DNA of 64,000 nt from contig NZ_CP095397.1 in assembly GCF_023008545.1 (NCBI RefSeq), positions 1 through 64,000 on the forward strand, read 5' to 3'. The notes under the pieces are model-generated. The model saw only the letters and a program-made list of their open reading frames with translations. It ran no database searches and was not told where the DNA came from. The translations under genes were made by a program, and so were the position numbers. Positions 52,891 to 61,776 of this stretch are shown here, piece after piece; the first letter of the stretch is position 1; each line of letters begins with the position of its first letter. The stretch is from Natribaculum luteum. Lineage in GTDB: Archaea; Halobacteriota; Halobacteria; Halobacteriales; Natrialbaceae.

Positions 52891-54323
52891 CCCGGGACGT
52901 ACGGCGGACTCACCGTCGGTAGCGAGACCAGATACAGGCTCACGATCGTAAAGAAGATCATCACGACGATCAGCGGATACTGGCTGCGGATCGCCTGGAG
53001 TCGTCCCGGGAAGAGCTCGAACGAGACCGTGTGTGCGATCCAGACGGCGAGAGCGTGACCCAGGAGGATGCCGACGATTTCGACGTACCCGAACCACGGC
53101 GGAAGCGCGAGGACGGTCGGGTTCGACGGCGGGGAGAGCGGTGCAGCCATCGTGTCGACGAGCGACGGCCACAGCGAAATCGAGAAGCCAACGTAGTGTG
53201 CAAAGTGATAGCCGGCGGCGATCGCGAGCAGCGGCGGCGCGTATCGAACCGCGAGGTAGCGCTGGGAGACGTACGTCTCGGCGAGTTCTCGAGTCCGGTC
53301 GACGGCGTACAGGTAGACCCGATAGAAGAGCACGAATCCAGCCACGAGCAGCCCGAGATAGACGAGCGCCGGTGGCACGCCGACGCCGACCAGCGTCTCG
53401 ACCGTCGCGACGCCCGGCGGCGTCACGACGAACCCGCTGTAGGTTAACTCCCAGATCAGCGCGAGGACGAACGCGACGGTCGAGCGGTCGGTGACGAGAT
53501 CGTTGTCGCTCAGTCGGGCTCCTGGCGGGCGGATCTCGAGGCCATCGTCGGTCCGCTGGATCGGTGCGACGGCACCGTAGAGGCGAAACCACACGGAGAG
53601 CGGATCGGCTCGCCGGAACCACGTCTCGGGCGAGAACGCGACCCCGCCAGCGATCGTCAGCACCGAGTAGCCGAGGACGACCGCGACGAGCGCTCGCGAC
53701 GACGAGGTCAGCGGTGCGACGAGCTCGAGCCAGACGAACGCGAGCAGCGCAGCCACGGCCGGCCAGGCGTCGAGCCCGGACGGATACGACAGGTAGCCGT
53801 TCGGGAGCACCGACGCGATCCGCCGCCAGGGATTGATCGCGCGCCACGGACTGCCGACGGCGTACGCGACGATCGTCAGGACCGACCGGACGCCGACGAA
53901 CGTGAGCAGGACGGCCGCGCTGAGCGAGCCGAGTCTGGGGCCGACGAGGCCGACGACGACCACGAACGAGAGAGCGGCGATCCCCACGGTTCCGAAGACG
54001 AGCGAGCCGGCGCCACGGATCGCCTCGAGCGAGAACAGCGCCGATCCGTCGTGGTAGCCGTCGATGACCTCGCGGTCGGTGACGAGCATCGTCAACAGCG
54101 CCGACGCACCGATGACGCCGCCGCCGGTCGCGAGATAGAGCCACGTCGGGACGGAGACGTCACCACCGGAGCCCGACAGACCGGCGACGACGTTGCTCGC
54201 GGCGACGACTCCGGTACCCACTGATAGCACTGCCAGCCCGACCGCAAGGGCGGTCGCGACGAGACGACCGACCGTCGAGGTGATGCTTCTCGTCTGCCCC
54301 CGTCGAAGCGAACGCACATCCAT
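52887..54323 (-). CDS. multi-spanning membrane protein, unknown function
   Basis: A 478-residue protein with about 11-12 hydrophobic helices, short loops and several conserved-looking blocks (SPWRAINPWRRIASVLPNGY, YHFAHYVGFSISLW). No transporter signature that I can name. WRAINPWR and the His pair in the YHFAHY helix might be functional. It is divergent from the cytochrome oxidase subunit IV gene, with 60 bases between. Confidence 0.8.
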   Translation of the reverse strand: MDVRSLRRGQTRSITSTVGRLVATALAVGLAVLSVGTGVVAASNVVAGLSGSGGDVSVPTWLYLATGGGVIGASALLTMLVTDREVIDGYHDGSALFSLEAIRGAGSLVFGTVGIAALSFVVVVGLVGPRLGSLSAAVLLTFVGVRSVLTIVAYAVGSPWRAINPWRRIASVLPNGYLSYPSGLDAWPAVAALLAFVWLELVAPLTSSSRALVAVVLGYSVLTIAGGVAFSPETWFRRADPLSVWFRLYGAVAPIQRTDDGLEIRPPGARLSDNDLVTDRSTVAFVLALIWELTYSGFVVTPPGVATVETLVGVGVPPALVYLGLLVAGFVLFYRVYLYAVDRTRELAETYVSQRYLAVRYAPPLLAIAAGYHFAHYVGFSISLWPSLVDTMAAPLSPPSNPTVLALPPWFGYVEIVGILLGHALAVWIAHTVSFELFPGRLQAIRSQYPLIVVMIFFTIVSLYLVSLPTVSPPYVPG

Positions 54324-54352
54324 CGTCGTTCTCGTTTTATCGGGGGAGAAGG

Positions 54353-54358
54353 TATAAG
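54353..54358 (+). promoter_or_regulatory. TATA box of the subunit IV gene
   Basis: TATAAG is centred about 29 bases before the ATG at 54384. It favours that start over the ATG at 54372, which would be only 16 bases away. Confidence 0.55.
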
Positions 54359-54383
54359 TGCGTGGTACGAGATGGCATCACTA

Positions 54384-54650
54384 ATGGCGAGCCTTCGAAC
54401 CTATACACTGATCTACGTCGCGTTGCTGGGATTGGGAACCGGAAAGTTCGTCTTCTTTACGTTCGACCAGTACTTCACCTACTGGATGGCAGCAGCCGGG
54501 ATCCTCGTCCTCGCGATATTCAAAACGCTGCTCATCACGGGATACTACCAGCACCTGATCGAAGAACCGCGATCGGTCTCGTACCTGATGGCGCTGTCGC
54601 TGTTTATGGTGTTCCTGCTGACCATCGCTGCAGGATACTCGATCCAGTGA
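54384..54650 (+). CDS. cytochrome c oxidase subunit IV-type protein
   Basis: An 88-residue protein with three helices and the motif FKTLLITGYYQHLIEEPRSVS, typical of the prokaryotic haem-copper oxidase subunit IV (COX4) family. The start at 54384 (MASLRTYTLIYV) is preferred because of the TATA spacing; an ATG at 54372 would add four residues. No other oxidase subunit lies in the window. Confidence 0.85.
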   Translation: MASLRTYTLIYVALLGLGTGKFVFFTFDQYFTYWMAAAGILVLAIFKTLLITGYYQHLIEEPRSVSYLMALSLFMVFLLTIAAGYSIQ

Positions 54651-54713
54651 TCGACGGCAGCCAGCGCCGACGCTGATCGCGGCGGTCTCGTTCCAGAAAA
54701 TGTGGGCGTACTT

Positions 54714-54914
54714 CTACGGCTGTTTGGACTGAATTTCGCTCTCTTCGTGTGCTTCCTCGCCGTGCTCTTCTAGCGCTTGCTGCGTTTCGAACGTTTCACC
54801 GCAGACCGGACAGACGAATTCGTCCGATTCTTCGACGTTCTCCCCTTCTCGTGGGTCGGTTCCGACGTTTTCGCCCTCGTCGACGCCCTCCTCTTCTCGT
54901 GGATCTGGTACCAT
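54714..54914 (-). CDS. small acidic C2H2 zinc-finger protein
   Basis: A 66-residue very acidic protein carrying one C2H2 finger CPVCGETFETQQALEEHGEEAH (C-x2-C-x12-H-x4-H, residues about 35-56). Such one-finger proteins are common in haloarchaea. A duplicated acidic DPREGENVGTDPREG-like stretch precedes it. The ATG at 54914 gives a compact protein; the longer start is hydrophobic and unrelated. Confidence 0.8.
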   Translation of the reverse strand: MVPDPREEEGVDEGENVGTDPREGENVEESDEFVCPVCGETFETQQALEEHGEEAHEESEIQSKQP

Positions 54915-55058
54915 GTGAGAGCGTGCGTCGTCACTCGTGTTAACGATGAGCGTTGCACTTGATGGGAACGCGGCTGTCGTACCGATCACCAGCACGCCGT
55001 CGTGGATTTGCGTTCGGCGCTCGAATTGACGGCCGTGTGGCTCGAGCCGGCGGCGACG

Positions 55059-55604
55059 TCAGGGACGAAGCCCGCGCGGCCCAACGGTGTTGAAGACGGA
55101 CCCCTGTTCGGCGCTGTACTGGCCGGTCAACTCGCCAGCGGCCAGGATCTCTCCTTCGAGACCGATCGTCGAGGCGACTCGAGCACGTCTCGTCTCGGGT
55201 GGAAGGTCCAGATCGATGTCGAGTGCGTAGACCCGGAACCGGTAGGTTTCGGTCTGTTCGGGTGGCGGCGACGGGCCGCCCCACCCCTGCCGAAGGAAGT
55301 CGTTGTACCCCTCGGTAGCGTCGTCGCCGATTCCGTCTCTCGGGAGCACCGCCGTCTCGGGTGAAACGCCCCAGACCATCCAGTGAATCCAGGGATGATC
55401 GACGACCTCAGCTGCCTCGGGGTGGATCATCGTGACGAGGAGGGACTCGGCCTCGTCCGGAACGCCGCTGATCCGAAGTTCGGGGTTTTCGTTCTCGTTG
55501 GTAAAGCCAGCCCAGTCGGGAAGTCGCGTCCCGCGGTCGAAATCCGAACTGGTGACTGTGAGCGGTTCTGCGTCGTCCAGCGACGAGGTGAGTAACCCGA
55601 TCAT
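55059..55604 (-). CDS. YbhB/YbcL family (PEBP, Raf kinase inhibitor-like) protein
   Basis: A 181-residue PEBP-fold protein: LTVTSSDFDRGTRLPDWAGFTNENENPELRISG, the anion-pocket segment HPWIHWMVWGVSPET, GYNDFLRQGWGGPSPP and TYRFRVYALDIDLDLPP. Haloarchaeal members are widespread; function uncertain. The ATG at 55604 lies about 26 bases after an A/T-rich promoter. Confidence 0.92.
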   Translation of the reverse strand: MIGLLTSSLDDAEPLTVTSSDFDRGTRLPDWAGFTNENENPELRISGVPDEAESLLVTMIHPEAAEVVDHPWIHWMVWGVSPETAVLPRDGIGDDATEGYNDFLRQGWGGPSPPPEQTETYRFRVYALDIDLDLPPETRRARVASTIGLEGEILAAGELTGQYSAEQGSVFNTVGPRGLRP

Positions 55605-55622
55605 CCGACACAGATACAACAC

Positions 55623-55637
55623 TATATCATATATAAT
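55623..55637 (-). promoter_or_regulatory. TATA box of the YbhB-like gene
   Basis: The stretch 55617-55653 is the most A/T-rich promoter in the window. On the minus strand TTATATATGATATA lies 19-33 bases before the ATG at 55604, fitting leaderless initiation. Confidence 0.65.
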
Positions 55638-55818
55638 TTTGTATGTTTTGGGGATTATTCTACGGCGACGTCGGTACGGCTGCTGCGACCAGGAAGCCGC
55701 GAGGCTTCGGCGGGGCGACACCGCTTTCCTCGAACTGCCGTTCGCTCGAGGGACGGACGCGTCTCGCATCGGCTGAGAGAAAACGAACGGGAGCCGCTCG
55801 AAACGTGGGACCGATAGA

Positions 55819-56286
55819 TCAGGCCAGCAACAGCATGACGACGACGACCAGCAGTACCGTGATTCCAATTGTCACCGACGCGACGGCAACCGCTGCGGCG
55901 GGCTGACCGATCCGGTCTCGAGCCGCAAAGTACGAACCGAAGAAGACGTATCCGACCAACACGGCCGCTCCGACGGCGATGATCGCCGTTCCCAGGATGC
56001 CGCCGGCAATGGAGACGTCTGCGATCAACAGTATCGCGCCCGCGAGGAAGACGAGCGCCAGCGTGACGAACGTCACGCCCCAGACGACGGGTTCGTTCGC
56101 GAGTCTGACGAGACGATTCGACGCGTCGTCTGCTCGTGGCGACCACTCTCTGTAACTTCGTTGACCGCCGGAAACGCCAGCGCCGCCGGCCGGAGTCGCT
56201 CGCTGTCCACTCCGCGTGAGCGCGAACGCAACTGCGATCAGGAGTACACCCATCAGGAGCGTACTGATCAGGTATATCGATGTCAT
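55819..56286 (-). CDS. four-helix membrane protein, unknown function
   Basis: A 155-residue protein with an N-terminal helix (about 3-22), a cytoplasmic loop rich in Gly, Ser and Arg, and three C-terminal helices (about 70-150), VAVASVTIGITVLLVVVVMLLLA at the end. The ATG at 56286 (MTSIYLIS) is preferred to a start seven codons upstream. No family recognised. Confidence 0.75.
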   Translation of the reverse strand: MTSIYLISTLLMGVLLIAVAFALTRSGQRATPAGGAGVSGGQRSYREWSPRADDASNRLVRLANEPVVWGVTFVTLALVFLAGAILLIADVSIAGGILGTAIIAVGAAVLVGYVFFGSYFAARDRIGQPAAAVAVASVTIGITVLLVVVVMLLLA

Positions 56287-56545
56287 TGGGCAACCCTTGA
56301 CACACAATGTGTCCTCAACTATTTATATCCTCATCCTCGAAATCAGACATTATTCGCTTCGCCAGGACGGCATCGGTCGATAGTGAACAGTTAGGTGCTC
56401 GTTGTCACGACGGGGATGTCGAAAAAGAGATCGGAGAAGCGTGAACGTTCCGAGAGCGTGACGGCACCGTCGAGACCATCCAGCAGTAGCCAGGTCGACC
56501 GCCTGACGAAGCTTTTTCTCCGCGTCTCTCGATCATTGTTACCGT

Positions 56546-58048
56546 ATGACGCTGGAATTCGACGTCCTCGAGACGACTGTCCTCGAGATCCACGACGCGA
56601 TGGAAGCCGGCGAGGTGACGAGTCGCGAACTCGTCGAGCAGTACCTCGAGCGAATCGAGGCGTACGATCGCGACGGGCCGGAGCTGAACGCGATCATCAC
56701 CGTCAACCCGGACGCCCGAGAGCGAGCCGACGAGCTAGACGAGAAATTCACCGAGAACGGCTTCGTCGGTCCCCTCCACGGCGTCCCCGTCCTCGTGAAA
56801 GATCAGGCCGAGACCGCGGGGATCACGACGACGTTCGGCTCCGAAGCCTTCGACGACTACGTCCCCGAGCGGAACGCGACGATCGTGACCAACCTCGAGG
56901 AGGCGGGAGCGATCGTCCTCGCCAAGACGAACCTCCCGGACTGGGCGTCCTCGTGGTTTGGCACCTCGTCTGTGATCGGCCGGACGAAAAACCCGTACGC
57001 GCTGGATCGAGACCCCGGGGGCTCGAGCGCCGGCACCGGCGCGGGCGTCGCCGCGAACCTCGGAACCGTCGGCATCGGAGAAGACACCGGCGGTTCGATT
57101 CGCCTCCCCTCGAGTTTCTGTAACCTGTTTGGCATCCGCGTGACGACCGGGTTGATCAGCAGGACGGGCCTCGCACCGCTCGTAACGCGCCAGGACACCG
57201 CCGGCCCGATGGCGCGGACGGTTCGTGACATGGCGTTACTACTCGACGTTCTCGTCGGCTACGACGCGGATGACGAATGGACGGCCGCCACCGAACTGGC
57301 TCGCGTGGAGGGATCGTACGTCGACCACCTCGACGAGGCGGGACTCGAGGGCGCGCGAATCGGCGTCCTGCGCGACGCCTTCGGGTCGGACGACGATCCC
57401 AATGCCGCCCCGGTGAACGACGTCGTCGAGCAGGCACTCGAGGAACTGGTGGACGCGGGTGCCGAACTGGTCGATCCCGTCTCCGTCCCCGACCTGATGG
57501 GGCAGATCGAGGAGACGATGCTGTACGTCTTACAGTCGAAACACGACCTCGACCAGTTTCTGGCAGACCGCGAGGACGCACCCGTGGGGTCAGTCGAAGA
57601 GATCTACGAAAGTGGACAGTACTACGAGGGGCTGGATCTGCTCGAGGCGATCGCCGAGGGACCGGCGGATCCGGCCGACGAGCCCGGCTACTGGCGGAAA
57701 GTCGCCGCCCAGGGGTCGTTCCGGCGCGACCTGCTCTACACCATCGCCGACCACGATCTCGACGCGATCCTATTCCCGGACGTGCAGGTGGTACCGCCGA
57801 CCGACGCCGAACTCGGCGAGACGTACACGACGGCCACCTTCCCGACGAACACGGTCATCGGCGCGCAGACGCTGTGTCCGGCCGTCTCGATCCCCGGCGG
57901 GTTCACTGACGACGGCGTCCCAGTCGGCGTCGAACTCCTCGGACGACCCTACGACGAGCCGCGACTGCTCGAGTTAGCCTACGCCTACGAACAGGCCGTA
58001 GACCCCCGACGATCGCCGGAGACGGCCCCCGCGCTGGGCGAGGAGTGA
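56546..58048 (+). CDS. amidase signature family enzyme
   Basis: A 500-residue amidase. The catalytic Ser-cisSer-Lys triad is seen as K85 (PVLVKDQ), S160 (GGSSAG) and S184 (EDTGGSIRLP). Residues 1-60 and C-terminal SIPGGFTDDGVPVGVELLG are typical of GatA/amidase proteins. No GatB or GatC is nearby, so it is likely a free amidase acting on small amides. It is followed by an MBL hydrolase gene 20 bases downstream. Confidence 0.92.
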   Translation: MTLEFDVLETTVLEIHDAMEAGEVTSRELVEQYLERIEAYDRDGPELNAIITVNPDARERADELDEKFTENGFVGPLHGVPVLVKDQAETAGITTTFGSEAFDDYVPERNATIVTNLEEAGAIVLAKTNLPDWASSWFGTSSVIGRTKNPYALDRDPGGSSAGTGAGVAANLGTVGIGEDTGGSIRLPSSFCNLFGIRVTTGLISRTGLAPLVTRQDTAGPMARTVRDMALLLDVLVGYDADDEWTAATELARVEGSYVDHLDEAGLEGARIGVLRDAFGSDDDPNAAPVNDVVEQALEELVDAGAELVDPVSVPDLMGQIEETMLYVLQSKHDLDQFLADREDAPVGSVEEIYESGQYYEGLDLLEAIAEGPADPADEPGYWRKVAAQGSFRRDLLYTIADHDLDAILFPDVQVVPPTDAELGETYTTATFPTNTVIGAQTLCPAVSIPGGFTDDGVPVGVELLGRPYDEPRLLELAYAYEQAVDPRRSPETAPALGEE

Positions 58049-58068
58049 CGCGAGGTCGACAACGACCA

Positions 58069-58746
58069 ATGGCAGTCGAACTCGCATCTGGCATCTGGTG
58101 GTTACGCCTCCGGGGCGTCAACGCCTACCTCGTCGACCGTGACGACACGACGCTGATCGACGCGGGAACCCCCTGGGACGGCGACCGGATCCGGGACGAA
58201 CTCGCCGATGCCAGCGTCGGCGTCGCCGAGATCGACCGCGTTCTGCTCACGCACTACGACCTCGACCACGTCGGCACGCTCGCTGCGCTGACGCCGGACC
58301 TCGAGGCAACGGTCCACGCCGCCGGGAGGTTCGACGCCGAAATTCTGGCGAACCGGCGCAAACCGCCGTGGACGAACCACAAGGGTGCCCTCCAGCGTGT
58401 CCTCGGCGTGGCGAGCACCCACCCGTCGCTCGCGATCGAACCCGTCGCCGACGGCGCCGCCCTCGGTCCGTTCACCGCCTACCACACGCCCGGGCACACG
58501 CCGGGCCACGTCGCGTACGTCAGCCGCGACCTCGAGGTCGCGATGCTCGGCGACCTGGTCCGGGAGTCGGACGGCGACCTCGAGGCGTCGAGCTGGTTCG
58601 TCAGTTACGATACGGACGACGTCCGCGAGAGCATCCAGCGGCTGGATGCCGACGCGCCGTCGTTCGAGATCGCGTGTGTCGGCCACGGGGAGCCGATCTC
58701 TCCAGGCGGTGGCGAGGCGTTTCGTCGGTTGGCTTCCCGGCTGTGA
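58069..58746 (+). CDS. MBL-fold metallohydrolase
   Basis: A 225-residue metallo-beta-lactamase-fold hydrolase. The metal motif reads LTHYDLDHVG, i.e. H-x-D-x-D-H, with Asp where His is usual at the second position, a variant seen in other MBL proteins; the other ligands are H in HTPGHTPGH and in GHGEPI, with GDLVRES. The ATG at 58069 is chosen; a GTG at 58045 overlaps the amidase stop. Substrate unknown. Confidence 0.9.
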   Translation: MAVELASGIWWLRLRGVNAYLVDRDDTTLIDAGTPWDGDRIRDELADASVGVAEIDRVLLTHYDLDHVGTLAALTPDLEATVHAAGRFDAEILANRRKPPWTNHKGALQRVLGVASTHPSLAIEPVADGAALGPFTAYHTPGHTPGHVAYVSRDLEVAMLGDLVRESDGDLEASSWFVSYDTDDVRESIQRLDADAPSFEIACVGHGEPISPGGGEAFRRLASRL

Positions 58747-58828
58747 GCGGTCGTCGATGGCCGTGACGTGGACCCGCTCCCTCGAGGACGACACAGAGAC
58801 GCCTACAAACACGAGCGCACCGACAGGG

Positions 58829-59890
58829 TCAGTCGTCGGCGATCGACGATCGATGTCTCGCTTGCTCGCGGAGCGCCAGCGACATGGCCGGGACGTCCCG
58901 GGTCGAAACCGTCTCGTCCGCCTCGAGGTCGGCGAGCGACTTCGGGAACGTCCGCAACCCTTTGTGGAGTGCGATTCCGGCCTTCGCGCCCTGACCCATC
59001 GCGACGGGAATCTGGCTGTGGCCCGGCGTGAGGTCGCCGACGGCGTAGAGTCCGTCGACGGTGGTTCGGCCGTGATCGTCGACGACGACGGCACCGCTCT
59101 CGTCGCGTTCGGCACCGAGCGCCGCTGCCAGGTCGTCGTTGTAGTCGGCCCCGTACATCGCGAAGCCGCCGGTGTACTCACGTTGTGTCCCGTCGGCGAA
59201 CTCGAAACCGCCGAGCCAGGTCGGATCGTCGTCGTCCGCGAACGTCGCGTCGATCTCGGCCTCGACGACGTCGACCGGATGAGCCCGGAGCAAGGCGTCA
59301 GTGTCCTCGCTCCACGTCGGCTCATCGCCGCGCAGGAGGAGGTCGACGTCGGCGGTGAAGTTGAGCATGATCATCGCGACGTAGGCAGCACTCTCGCCGT
59401 GGCCCATCACGTACACCGGCTCGTCGACGAACTGGTAGGCGTCACAGTGCAGGCAGTAGTGCAGTCCGCGACCAGTTCGGGGCAACGGCGGATCGGGACG
59501 ACCGTCCGAGAACCCCGTCGCGAGTACGACCCGATCGGCGACGACGGAGCCATCGGTCGTCTCGAGTTCGAACCGCGGGTCGTCACCACCACGGCGCTCG
59601 ATCGCGGTCACGAACTCCCGACGGTAGTCGGCGCCGTAGGACTGGATCTGTTCGACGGCCGTCTCGAGGAACTCGTTGCCGGAGACGGACTCGGGGACGC
59701 CGAGGACGTTGTGCGTGTCGAGGATCATCGCGGTGCGACCGCCGCCGCGGTCGATCACCGCCGTTTCGTGGCCGAGTCGAGCCGTGTAGAGCGCGGTCGT
59801 GAGCCCCGCCGGACCGCCGCCCACGACGACCACCTCGTAGCTGTCGGTGTCAGATTCCTCGTCGGATCGAGTCGCGTCTTGAGTCACCAT
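58829..59890 (-). CDS. thioredoxin-reductase-like FAD-dependent oxidoreductase
   Basis: A 353-residue flavoprotein. FAD site GGGPAGL near 24-30, the redox pair CLHC (C146, C149) as in thioredoxin reductase, and YAVGDLTPGHSQIPVAMGQGAKAG near the C-terminus. The NAD(P)-binding half reads YVMGHGESAAYVAM, where the usual GxGxxA motif is imperfect. It may use NADH or a non-pyridine donor such as ferredoxin. It is divergent from an HxlR regulator across 295 bases. Confidence 0.9.
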   Translation of the reverse strand: MVTQDATRSDEESDTDSYEVVVVGGGPAGLTTALYTARLGHETAVIDRGGGRTAMILDTHNVLGVPESVSGNEFLETAVEQIQSYGADYRREFVTAIERRGGDDPRFELETTDGSVVADRVVLATGFSDGRPDPPLPRTGRGLHYCLHCDAYQFVDEPVYVMGHGESAAYVAMIMLNFTADVDLLLRGDEPTWSEDTDALLRAHPVDVVEAEIDATFADDDDPTWLGGFEFADGTQREYTGGFAMYGADYNDDLAAALGAERDESGAVVVDDHGRTTVDGLYAVGDLTPGHSQIPVAMGQGAKAGIALHKGLRTFPKSLADLEADETVSTRDVPAMSLALREQARHRSSIADD

Positions 59891-60185
59891 CTGTAACTGG
59901 GTTACCTCCGGTTAGTAATAAGTATCAGCTAACCGATTGGTAGTCGGGTTACTGGACGGTAATCCGGAACACAGCGGTCGTCGTCGAGTAGTGGGGCTCT
60001 GACGAGAACGAGCGTGATTCTGGCGAACAGCGGTCGCGACGTCAGATCGTCGGCGAACGAGCTCGAGTCCCACTCGCGTCGGTTCTCGCGCTACTGACGT
60101 CGCGACCGATGCATCACGATGTAATTACTATACGTAACCTGATTTCTAGAGGTAACTATTTGGGCGTTGGACACGACAGAAGCGT
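59891..60185. promoter_or_regulatory. divergent regulatory region with GGTAAC-type half-sites
   Basis: GTAACTGGGTTAC (59893-59905) directly precedes the flavoprotein start. TAACCGATTGG...GGGTTAC follows at 59930-59952. Near the HxlR gene are GTAATTAC (60121-60128), ACGTAACC (60132-60139) and GGTAACT (60151-60157). TTACTATACG near 60125-60134 is a possible TATA element. The repeated half-site points to autoregulation and control of the flavoprotein by HxlR; that is inference. Confidence 0.5.
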
Positions 60186-60560
60186 ATGGACGAAAGTCGA
60201 CCACGAGTCGCTGTCTGGTGCGAGGGCGAGGAGTGGTGCCCGCTCACCTCGACGGCGACGCTTATCGGAAAGAAGTGGCACTGCGTGATCATTCATCGGC
60301 TGCTCGTGAACGGTCCACTGGGCTTTAACGCTCTCAAGGAGGAGGTCGACGGGATCTCGAGCAAGGTGCTCTCGGACGCGCTCGACGACCTCGAGGAAAA
60401 ACAGCTGGTAAACCGCGAGATCGTCAACGAGAAGCCGGTTCGCGTCGAATACTCGCTGACCGATCTCGGCGAATCCCTCGAGTCGATCGTCATGGAGATG
60501 CGCGACTGGGGACTCGAGTACCTCGAGCCTGCAAGCGACAAGGACAGTTCGATCGCGTAG
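60186..60560 (+). CDS. HxlR-family transcriptional regulator
   Basis: A 124-residue winged-helix regulator. WCPLTSTATLIGKKWHCVIIHRLL is the HxlR signature with Cys at 17 and near 41; GFNALKEEVDGISSKVLSDALDDLEEKQLVNRE is the recognition helix and EYSLTDLGESLE the wing. HxlR proteins often sense electrophiles, quinones or oxidants through cysteine. The divergent flavoprotein is a probable target. Confidence 0.92.
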   Translation: MDESRPRVAVWCEGEEWCPLTSTATLIGKKWHCVIIHRLLVNGPLGFNALKEEVDGISSKVLSDALDDLEEKQLVNREIVNEKPVRVEYSLTDLGESLESIVMEMRDWGLEYLEPASDKDSSIA

Positions 60561-60577
60561 AGTGCGGTGCCGATCGG

Positions 60578-61297
60578 TCACTCGCGAACGCGCTCGAGTG
60601 CAACGGAAAACGCTCGCCCGAACGGTACGACGGATGGAATCTCGAGGCGGTCGTAGACGAGCGGCGGAATGCCGACATCGCCAAGAAAGAACTCGTCGAC
60701 CGTCTCGTCTAGGCCCGTCTTCGGGAGCGCGAGCGTGAGGGTCCGATCGGGATCGATCGCGACGCCGGGCGTCTCACCGGTCGTCGCGTTCGTTCCAGTG
60801 GGGACGTCGAGCGCGAGGACGTCGGCACCCGACCGATTCACCCACTCGACCAGCGACGCGGCCGTCCCACGGGGCGTTCCCTCGAGGCCGTAGCCGACGA
60901 GCGCGTCGACGACGAGCGACGGGCCCGGCACTTCGTCGGCGTCGACGCGAACCGGGACGTTCATCGCGTCGAGGATACCGTGCTGGCTCGCGGCGACGTC
61001 CTCGAGATCGGCAGGATCGCGGTCGAGGACGACGGTGACGGGCCGTCCTCGATTGACGAGGTGGCGAGCACAGGCGAGTCCGCCGCTCCCGTTACCACCG
61101 CCGCCAGCGAGGACGACGATCGGCCCGCCGTCGAACTCGAGTGCGTGACGAGCCAGGGTACGGCCGGCGTGTTCGACCATCTGTGCGAGCGAGAGCCCGA
61201 GGTCTTCGGTCGCGATTCGGTCGACGTCGCGCATCTCGTCGGCGGTGACTGCCGGTACGCCAACTCCGTCCGGCGTTCGGTACGCGTTCGGTCGCAT
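60578..61297 (-). CDS. nnrE: NAD(P)H-hydrate epimerase-like protein (YjeF N-terminal domain)
   Basis: A 239-residue YjeF_N domain. VTADEMRDVDRIA, LMVEHAG-like QMVEHAGRTLA, DALVGYGLEGTPRG and DVPTGTNATTGE are the family blocks. The Gly-rich loop reads GGGNGSGGLACARHL, where the usual NGGDG is altered (Ser71, Gly72 for Gly, Asp). It normally epimerises damaged NAD(P)HX. No dehydratase domain is attached. Ends by converging with the HxlR gene (17 bases). Confidence 0.85.
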   Translation of the reverse strand: MRPNAYRTPDGVGVPAVTADEMRDVDRIATEDLGLSLAQMVEHAGRTLARHALEFDGGPIVVLAGGGGNGSGGLACARHLVNRGRPVTVVLDRDPADLEDVAASQHGILDAMNVPVRVDADEVPGPSLVVDALVGYGLEGTPRGTAASLVEWVNRSGADVLALDVPTGTNATTGETPGVAIDPDRTLTLALPKTGLDETVDEFFLGDVGIPPLVYDRLEIPSVVPFGRAFSVALERVRE

Positions 61298-61776
61298 ACC
61301 GCTCGTACGCGTTCGACGGTAATCGGTCTGTGCCCGCGACGGTGCGGTGCTCGATACTCGCGACCGGCCTCAGGTCGCGTCTCGTGGTCTTCCCGCTACT
61401 CGATCGGGTACGGGTGCGTAACGACCTTACTCATCAGTTAGCGTTCATTTATCGTCCACGGACTCGTACCGTCGACTGGAGGCACCCGTCGACGACGAAC
61501 ACGGCGAGCTCGCGACCGGCCACAGTAGCGCGGTTTCGAGCCACGTCGAACCACCACCGATAATGCCTGCTGTCGCTATTTTCCGGCGCAACCGCCGAAC
61601 GGTCACGGTTGCGCCGGAAACGAGTACAGCAGCCGTTACGATCCGCCCGTCGCATTCTCCCGGACTCGCCATGCACGATCCCGCCGCGCCGTCGACGGCC
61701 GAACCGAAGCGGCCGTCGGTACGCACTGCCGTGCACACGTCTCGGGCCTCCACCCCCCTTTCGTCGCTGATCTACC
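61298..61776. other. 479-bp divergent intergenic region with large hairpin
   Basis: It separates nnrE (leftward) from the redoxin gene (rightward). Short open frames (61330-61563, 61563-62336) do not look like proteins. The main feature is the compound inverted repeat at 61567-61632. Confidence 0.5.
61567..61632. repeat. 66-bp compound inverted repeat (possible structured RNA or operator)
   Basis: Outer arms CTGCTGT (61567-61573) and ACAGCAG (61626-61632) and inner arms TTTCCGGCGCAACCG (61580-61594) and CGGTTGCGCCGGAAA (61606-61620) are all perfect, with an 11-base loop and small bulges of 6 and 5 bases. It lies 145 bases before the redoxin ATG. Confidence 0.7.
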
